Of a DNA stretch of 64,000 nt, positions 58,401-64,000 are shown piece by piece. Where the stretch lies: NCBI GenBank assembly GCA_012845835.1, contig JABAKD010000027.1:8611364-8675363 (forward strand), read 5' to 3'. A program made the position numbers and the translations under genes. Each line of letters starts with the position of its first letter. The stretch's first letter is position 1. The DNA is from Undaria pinnatifida. Its lineage: Eukaryota; Sar; Phaeophyceae; Laminariales; Alariaceae. Below the pieces are notes generated by a model, which saw only the letters and a list, made by a program, of their open reading frames with translations, made no database searches and had not been told where the DNA came from.

Positions 58401-61400
58401 AATAGGGTGCTACCATACACGGGTATGCGAATCCTCGCGCCTGTCCGCAACTGCTTGGCTATCTCCCTCTGACGCCCCCGCCATCTCCCCCCCCCCTCCC
58501 CCCCCCCCTTCCTATCCCCCCGCCCCCCGATTTTTCTCTCTTCCCCGCTTGGCTCCGATTTTCGTTCCGGTGTCTGAGCAGGTCCTTCGACAAGCTCTCA
58601 AATACCAACCAAAGGTGATAAATCAGGCTCATATCCCGTTATCTTTGCTGAGTAGAATGGACGGTGTGCGACATATTTTCCGATAATTTTGGGTGTAATG
58701 GTAAAGGGGGGATGGACTGTTTGTTACAAGTTTGTAAAGCGTTTCGTAGCCCCTGGCGGGCAGTGAGTGCTTCAAGACAAGCATCGCTATTCTGAATGAG
58801 CGACCGCGCGTCGGAGTAGATACAGCAGACGGCACGTGCACACGAAAAATTTGCATTTTGCGCTAAGGTATTTGTCTGGTTCAACGTGAACCTTGGCCGC
58901 CTTCGCGTATCGTGCTTATCACTATACGTGGTTAGCGCCGGCGGAGTTTCCATTTTGGTTTTGATTTTCTTTGTTGGTAACGGGATTTCCCTAGAGGGCT
59001 GCTATCCGCGCATTTTTCTCTCCTACCCCTATACCCCCCCTCCCTCCGATTTCTTTTTTTTGTTTGCCTCACCCGGTGCGGATGAGAAGAAAGGGGGGGG
59101 GGAGGGGGAATAACGGGGAGGAAAGGGGAGGGCTTTTACGTGATAAGGTCGATGATGCCTGCATCTTAGCCCCCTCCGCCCCCTTGCCCGTTCTCGGTCG
59201 CCTCCTTTCTCTTTTTCTTCAGGAGATCCCCGGGAGCCGGCGATGGCTGGAAATTCTCCGGGTAATACCGATGCCAATGGCGGTGAGACCTTACCCTGCC
59301 CCCGCTCCGTACCCCCCCCCCGCTCGGACGCACCTCCTACGAGTTGTTTTCTTTGTATTTTGTGAGTGTTCACCACTGTTGGTGTTCACCGTCCCCGGTA
59401 ATCATCACTGTTGGTAAACCGTCGTCGGTATTCGCTGCCGTCGGTATATGCCACCGTCAGGCTTAGGCCCATTATGCCCTTTTTCTCCATTCTTTATGCT
59501 TTTTTTTTTCAAAAGCATATGCTGCAGAAGTCAATTATGCTCACGTGTTATGTTTTTTTTTCGTAATATGCCTTTGCGTATGCTCCGTTTTGGTGGCGGG
59601 AATGCGCTTCAAAAGCCTTTTTTATGCTACAGCAGTAGTACTATCGTGCTAGGGTTCCGGAAGCACAGCAGTGGTTCGTACTTGGTTTTTGTTTTGCTTT
59701 TACTTGACCATTTTGTCGGGCGCAGCCGATACCCCGAAAGAGTGAAAAACGTTACAAAACAGTAAAACAGTAGTGTACACACAGGTAGGTGCCCCCCCCC
59801 TCCCCGCGCGCAAAATGCTGCCAATCGTTGCGGCACTATATCAGCGGGATGCCAACACGACAACACCAACTTCTTAAGCAATACAGCACGGGGGGAAAGA
59901 AAGGCGATCTAGCACTCCTCAGACGCCCTGTTGTACTTGAGCAGGGCCGACGCCGCAATGCGGTCTATAATAGCACTTCTCCTGCCTAGAGTCCATTCAA
60001 GCACGAAGGATGAAAAAAACCCGTTCCATGAAAGCGGAAGAGGGTTGGATCAAGGCTACGTCTTTGGCTGCATTGTACCAAGCAGGAAATTGAAGCCTGT
60101 TGTCATGCCAGAAAGCCCACAAATCGTATCCAGCATCCGTCTCAGCCGCCGCAACGTTGTACGCATCCATCTCTGCTACGAGGGCCTCGACATTGGTTGG
60201 TTTTACGAAGGCGCTTGGCGCCACGTATTCAAGAACACCCTCCTTAGTATCTCGTCTGTCGTTCTGTCTTATATGGGTAGTTTTGTCAAGACCCACAGAG
60301 AGTCGAACGATTGAGCATCAGGCGCCATAAATGCCCTCATGCACAGGCATTGTGCTCAATATGGAGCAGCTACAGGCGAACATGCTCCTTATTGGGCTAA
60401 ATATGCCCAAAATGTGCTCGAGCAATGCTCTTTTTGAATTATGCTTTTCTTATGTCCCAAAACGCCAATTATGCCAAAAGAAATGCTAGCATAATGGGCC
60501 TAAGCCTAGCCACCGTCAGTAGCCACCACCGTCTGTCATCTTCCTTGTAGGTAGGCGGCATCGTAGGTAATCATCACCGTAGTTACTTGACGCGTCGGTA
60601 ATCACAACCATCAGTAACCACCGCCGTCGGTAATCATCGTTAACCATTACTGTCGGTATGCACTGTCGACGGTAGTCATTAACATCGTTAATCGCCGTCG
60701 TCGGTAACCACCACCGTAAGTAGTCGTCACCGTCGGTAATCACCACCGTCGGTAACCATCACCGTTGGTAATCATCGCCGTCGTTATTTGTCTCCATCGG
60801 TAATCGCAACCACCAGCAATCATTACCGTCGTTATCCCTCACCATCGATGATCGCCATCGTCAGTGCTCATCGCCGTCGGTGATCGTCGATAATCGTAGT
60901 CGGGAATCGCCACCGTCGATAATCGTCACCGTCGGTAATCGTCACCGTCGGTAATCGCGACCGTTTAGTAATCGCCGCCGTCTGAAACCATCACCGTTCG
61001 TAATCGCCACCGCCGGTAATCGTCGACTGTTCGTTAGTCTCTGCAGCCGACGCTGTATTATGTCGATGTTATGTTAACCGATGAGATGCTCAGATTGCTG
61101 TCGGTAAACCGCCACCGTCGGTAATCGCCGCCGACGCAAGCTACGGCAGGAGTGCGTTTTTTTTCTGTCAGGTTTCTCGCCTGAAGAGGTCTGTGTATTG
61201 CACCTCACCCAAACACTGACTTTGAGAGAGTATGAACGTGCAACCCGGCGAACGTCCCGCACGTCGGACAGATCACCTATCTATCTATCCCCACTTGATG
61301 ATCTAGATATTTTAGGAGAGATCTGTATGGTGTAGCGCATGTTACCGGGTGGAGGCCGCACGAACTGCGTGACCTAAAAAGCGTTTCCATTGTTGGATCT

Positions 61401-63643
61401 ATACTCTCTATGTGCACACACTGCGCAACATCTCACAACGGCAGCCTTAGGATCTACTGTAGATGATCTTGATCGTAATCTGTCCTTGGTGTGGTACATT
61501 CCCATAGCCTAAGTATTTACAAGGCAAAAATGTTGAAGTACGGATGATACTCCAGCGATATTGGATAAACGCCTGGGCTGGGGAACGCCTTTCGTGATAA
61601 ATAACTGGGCCACAAAGTGCTACCCCTGTCGTAGCAATTGTCCGCCGTAGGTATTCTCGTTGTCGTCGGTAATTTGTCACAGTCGGTAGTCGTCGCCGTC
61701 GGTTTTCACGAAATTCCGCAGGTGCTGTCGAGGCTGCCGGCCTCGGTGGTCGATGCCGTCCTTGACAAGACCGACCTCGCGGGGTACTTCCCGCACCGTG
61801 TCACAGGAGAGGACGAAAAGTTCGACGACTACCGAGGTTACATGCTGGTCAGTTTTTTTGGCTGTCTTGGTTTTTTTTTGGGGGGAGGAGCTAGCGAGGT
61901 TGAGTAGGAGGAGGGTCGGGGTTGGGGTTGGGGTTGGGATCGGCTTGCCTCTCGTTTATTTCTTGCTTCCGTCTTGTATTGGTCATGGACGATAACGTAC
62001 TGTCGTGGCTGCTGCGGTGGCCGCTCACGGCCGCCCCGTGCGCACGTCTGCCTTGCTCATGCTCTGTGTCCTGTGACGTTAGTTTTGCGCCCCCGTTTCG
62101 AGGCTAAATCACTTGTTTACTGTACGTAGATCATGTTCGCAGTGGGGAAACGGTTATGTGTCCGACGGTGAAGGTTGAACCGACTCCCTGCTTGAGGAGC
62201 TCTGTGCCTTCTGAGCCAAAAGCTGATCGTGACGAAAGTGCAAGCGCAACCCGGTGAACAAAACCCGAGTCTTGAGGCACACTTGAAAGTACAAAAACAA
62301 TCGTTTTGCTAAACGAGAATGGCATCATGCCCACGATTCTTCGATCAACGCCTTCACTACTGGAAACGCTTTTTTTCGTAAAAAAAATACTTGTAGTTAG
62401 TATAGGGAACGCCTTCACTACTGGAAACCCTTTTTGGGGGACAAATTACTTGAAGTTAGTATGGAGAACACCTTCACTACTGGAAACCCTTTTTTGGGGA
62501 AAAAAATACTTGAAGTTGGTATAGGGAACGCCTTCACTACTGGAAATCCTTTTTTGGGGACAAATTTACTTAAAGTTAGTATAGGGAGGGATTTGGGGGC
62601 TCTAAAGGGTTCAAGGGGCACCGCCATTCGAAAAATGTTTTGCCCCAAGAAGTGCTACCCCTGCTGGAGCACGCGTCTAATCCCAAGTGGTATGTCCCTG
62701 AAAAGTGGGCACAACAGTTCCAAAGCGGTTACCCACCCATTTCCAACTCCTAAAATGATCCTAGTCTAACTCCAAGTGTTTTTTCCCCATGTCGGTAGTG
62801 CGGTGCTCAAAGGGTTAACCCACGACCATTGCAACTATTGCGCGTCAGACAGGTCACCGATCCCCACTTGGTGATGATCTGGATATTTCAGGGAAGATTC
62901 GTATGGCCCAGCTCTTGTTCCCGGGTGGGAGTTGTGCAACCTGCATGCATTATCTCGCTAAGGTTTCCATGGTTGGGTCTGTACTCCCTGTATACAGATC
63001 CTGCATAACATTTCAGAGCTGCAGATACAGGATCTATGTACTGTAGATGATCTAGATGATCTAGATGATCTAGATGATCTAGATCGCGATCTGCCCGGGG
63101 TGCGCATCATTGATGATGTATTTTTCGTATTACGAGCGAATGCGAGTTTCTGGCTAACACGGGTCTAGAAAATTGGGACCCCTTTCTTTTAAAGCTGAAG
63201 CCAGATTATACGTCCGCTGCCGCCGACGGTACAGGACGCGTGTCACACGAGGTGACCACAGTTATAATTGTCCTGCTGCTCGAGGTCCTATTAACAGCAA
63301 CACCTATACTCCAGTACAGGGCAGCTTATAATAAACAGGGTAACAAAAAAAGCCGGGCTGACATTGGCAGGAATATAAGAAAGTCGGGAGCTTTACACTG
63401 AAGTTAGTGTTGAGCGCACCACTCTCTCCAATGTAGAACCTCGGCCTGGACCGGTATTTCTGTTTCTTGTTATTTGTAGGTGTTCTGTACTGTATCTTAT
63501 ATAACCCGTTATTGTTTACATGGAATGGCACCAGGCGGCAATCAAGGTGAAGCGGTCGACGATGAAGTGCTGCGCTTTCGACTGCCGGCAGGAGGGCATG
63601 ATCAAGGCGCACGACGCGGACTTGAGAGGGGTCTGTAGAGTCG
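49164..63643 (+). CDS. HAD-superfamily phosphatase-like protein, split gene, 3' end outside window
   Basis: Exons: 49164-49421 (possible), 53399-54183, 55964-56102, 57820-57969, 59223-59282, 61722-61847, 63535-63643. All joints agree in phase (0, 2, 0, 0, 0, 0, then 1 leaving the window). The core resembles chloroplast HAD-like proteins of plants. Read in order it has a motif-I site VFQLDTLID, a cap-domain helix WTPEQMFLREFNW, the P-G-S start before a motif-II strand ending VLSRLP, a motif-III-like lysine in EDEKFDDY, and a motif-IV-like CAFDCRQEG followed by KAHDADLRGV. The nucleophile of motif I (first Asp of D-x-D) is Gln, so ordinary phosphatase chemistry is unlikely. The N-terminal 260 residues are Ala/Gly/Ser-rich and carry no known domain. 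Confidence 0.7.
50266..50555 (-). mobile_element. tRNA-derived SINE-like element, copy B
   Basis: Read on the minus strand, the head begins ggtcgccccggtggcgta, has gagcctgg in the anticodon-arm position and a B box gagttcgagccccg. The body then matches the copy at 7007-7165 and ends at ttgtccagaagct. An 18+-base T run on the plus strand follows at 50224-50246, on the far side of the body end, and could represent a poly(A) tail. Confidence 0.5.
53297..53390. other. C-rich tract before the HAD N-terminal exon
   Basis: Almost pure C/A. It can serve as a pyrimidine tract for the acceptor at 53397-53398 and also forms a G4-prone sequence on the other strand. Confidence 0.6.
53399..54183 (+). CDS. 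HAD gene exon, low-complexity N-terminal region
   Basis: The frame is open from acceptor tgaaaag, or from the ATG at 53408 if translation starts here; a TAA precedes at 53294. It is Ala-, Gly- and Ser-rich with two RRRRR-type and SSSSS runs. It then turns into ordinary protein, ending EEETDATQYDNWRKLR, VEELVNDQFLTPG plus two bases, at donor gtgagc. The last 30 residues look folded and precede the HAD domain. Confidence 0.6.
55964..56102 (+). CDS. HAD gene exon, motif I
   Basis: After a long T tract and acceptor cttcag, one base completes Arg and 46 codons follow to donor gtacga. VNEIMDPNNLQRHQYN leads to SSFGAVFQLDTLIDVIPG and LIYPAWLE. In active HAD enzymes the strand reads F-D-x-D-G-T/V. 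Here the first Asp is Gln, the second Asp is kept and Gly is Thr. The following P-A-W-L matches the start of the cap in plant chloroplast relatives. Confidence 0.75.
56752..57385 (+). repeat. cluster of three tRNA-like foldback repeats between 75-bp direct repeats
   Basis: Three copies (near 56845-56945, 56970-57078, 57165-57262) share a D-arm-like tagtggatagactgtccg, an anticodon-arm region ttctgagcctg and a B box ggttcgaatcc-like, then an A-rich tail. Copy 1 has a 17-bp inverted repeat: ctatccactagaccaca upstream and tgtggtctagtggatag in the A-box. Flanking repeats at about 56752-56823 and 57302-57380 share gaggagaatat and gttagtgtgg. Stems are imperfect, so these are not likely functional tRNA genes. 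Confidence 0.6.
57820..57969 (+). CDS. HAD gene exon, cap domain
   Basis: This 50-codon phase 0-0 exon runs from acceptor gatatag to donor gtgggt. It reads VARALHLKAPTLETVQ, RGYGWTPEQMFLREFN, WRLTQEELEGGIEIYERT. It is amphipathic and helical, as expected for the HAD cap. The final 15 coding bases plus the donor are repeated 94 bp downstream inside the intron. Confidence 0.72.
57953..58066 (+). repeat. duplicated exon end and splice donor
   Basis: atctacgagcggacggtg occurs at the end of the cap exon (57953-57970) and again about 94 bp downstream, separated by a ggtgtt-type repeat. Confidence 0.85.
59223..59282 (+). CDS. HAD gene exon, 20 codons
   Basis: This short phase 0-0 exon lies between acceptor ctttttcttcag and donor gtgaga. 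It reads EIPGSRRWLEILRVIPMPMA. Plant relatives read P-G-S-x-x-F-V-x-x-L, then I-P-M-A-L-V-S at this place, so the exon ends within the strand leading to motif II. Confidence 0.72.
59458..60508. mobile_element. complete but decayed hAT transposon
   Basis: The ends are inverted repeats of 20 bp (19 identical): the left end begins caggcttaggcccattatgc and the right end, read inward, begins taggcttaggcccattatgc. Both are flanked by the same 8 bp, gccaccgt, at 59450-59457 and 60509-60516. YAGGC ends and 8-bp duplications are typical of hAT elements. Subterminal regions are dense in tatgc/atgc words, candidate transposase sites. It lies in an intron of the HAD gene inside a minisatellite whose units also contain ccaccgt, so the duplication could partly reflect the local repeat. 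Only a transposase tail remains inside. Confidence 0.8.
59909..60296 (-). pseudogene. hAT transposase C-terminal fragment
   Basis: The minus-strand frame contains YDLWAFWHDNRLQFPAWYNA, then AKDVALIQPSSAFMERVF. This is the hAT dimerisation signature: D-x-x-x-F/W-W...F-P...L-A...I-P-x-S-S-A-x-E-R-V-F-S. A TGA follows FILRA, and a shifted frame carries the usual ending DRIAASALLKYN to a stop at 59909. No catalytic domain is present. Confidence 0.75.
60517..61110. repeat. minisatellite of GTAATCACCACCGTCG-type units
   Basis: About 40 degenerate 15-bp-like units. The same repeat resumes left of the hAT element (59390-59457), showing that the transposon split it. Confidence 0.85.
61255..61500 (+). 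repeat. 250-bp duplicated segment, copy 1
   Basis: ccccacttgatgatctagat, ttgttggatctatactctct and tgatctgatcgtaatctg-like blocks match 62842-63110. Confidence 0.75.
61722..61847 (+). CDS. HAD gene exon, motifs II and III
   Basis: This 42-codon phase 0-0 exon runs from acceptor attccgcag to donor gtcagt. VLSRLP gives the motif-II Ser; DLAGYFPHRVTGEDEKF matches G-x-x-x-F-D-x-x-V-x-x-E-D before motif III. The Lys of EKFDDY aligns with the Lys of G-K-P-D-P, although the prolines are lost. Confidence 0.72.
62343..62606 (+). repeat. four tandem units of about 60 bp
   Basis: Each unit reads aacgccttcactactggaaa, a T/G-rich centre, then acttgaagttagtatagg. Intronic in the HAD gene. Confidence 0.85.
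62842..63110 (+). repeat. 250-bp duplicated segment, copy 2
   Basis: Partner of 61255-61500. A 9-bp gatgatcta unit has expanded to several copies at 63049-63083. Confidence 0.75.
63535..63643 (+). CDS. HAD gene exon, motif IV; gene continues off window
   Basis: After acceptor ggcaccag, 36 codons and one base precede donor gtgaga. AAIKVKRSTMKCCAFD continues into CRQEGMIKAHDADLRG, then VCRV. Relatives have A-A-x-x-L...C-I-V-F-x-x-S-x-x-x-x-x-A-A-H-D-A-x-M-x-C-V. An acidic residue of motif IV (FD) is present. The upstream pyrimidine tract is weak, so the acceptor could shift by a few codons. Confidence 0.66.
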
Positions 63644-64000
63644 GTGAGACCAGCTTGCTTTAGTAAGACTCGTACCGGTAAGTCTTTTGTTATATATTTG
63701 TTTATTTTTTTAAATATACATCAAGAAAACACCTCACCTGTGGAATCGAGAACTTCGGAAACTCTTATTTGCGATCTGCGTGTGATCCGTCGATCGCGTG
63801 TATGACGTTATGAAAACATCAGACGTTGGTGGTTGGGGTTGGCAGTTGAGCGCGTTGTCCGGTAGGTGTTGCGATGACTCGCGTTTGTGTGTGTCGTGTT
63901 TGTGTATTGTGTACATGGGTTTTGTCTCGTGTATGTGTTTTGAGTGTGAGCGTGAATCGCGCGACATGACGGGCACTCGTAACGCTCTGATGTTTTTTGT

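Overview
The window is eukaryotic nuclear DNA. It is intron-rich and gene-poor, crowded with micro- and minisatellites and dispersed repeats. Real coding sequence appears only as short GC3-rich exons with GT/AG borders whose reading phases join. The long introns, repeat load, CCCTAA-type motif and a possible bipartite plastid presequence suggest an alga with a secondary plastid, most likely a stramenopile such as a brown alga. This taxon is an inference. There are no operons, rRNA genes or CRISPR arrays.

Layout. Positions 1-30 kb contain no gene I can defend. They hold tRNA-derived SINE-like copies, two complete miniature LTR elements (TRIMs, 7.42-7.79 and 16.36-16.73 kb), a (ATT)n tract of 232 bp, a nested 34-bp/219-bp repeat, a 450-560-bp tandem array (17.3-18.7 kb), several duplicated segments and a few possible coding relics. 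From 30.4 to 44.7 kb on the minus strand lies a split gene for a major-facilitator sugar transporter of the GPH/SLC45 (plant SUT-like) family. Most exon joints are phase-compatible. One exon is duplicated and the second copy has decayed, and one intron appears to be GC-AG. From 45 to 49 kb there are minisatellites, a further repeat copy and one unidentified coding-like fragment.

From 53.4 kb (possibly 49.2 kb) to beyond the right edge on the plus strand lies a split gene for a HAD-superfamily phosphatase-like protein. Its closest resemblance is to chloroplast HAD-like proteins of plants, and its nucleophilic aspartate is replaced by glutamine. Its introns hold a cluster of tRNA-like repeats (56.84-57.26 kb), a duplicated splice donor (58.05 kb) and a decayed hAT transposon with matched terminal repeats and an 8-bp target duplication (59.46-60.51 kb).

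The two genes lie tail-out, with their 5' ends facing each other across about 4.5-9 kb. Nothing in the sequence shows that they work together. All calls come from reading the sequence; no search or alignment program was run.
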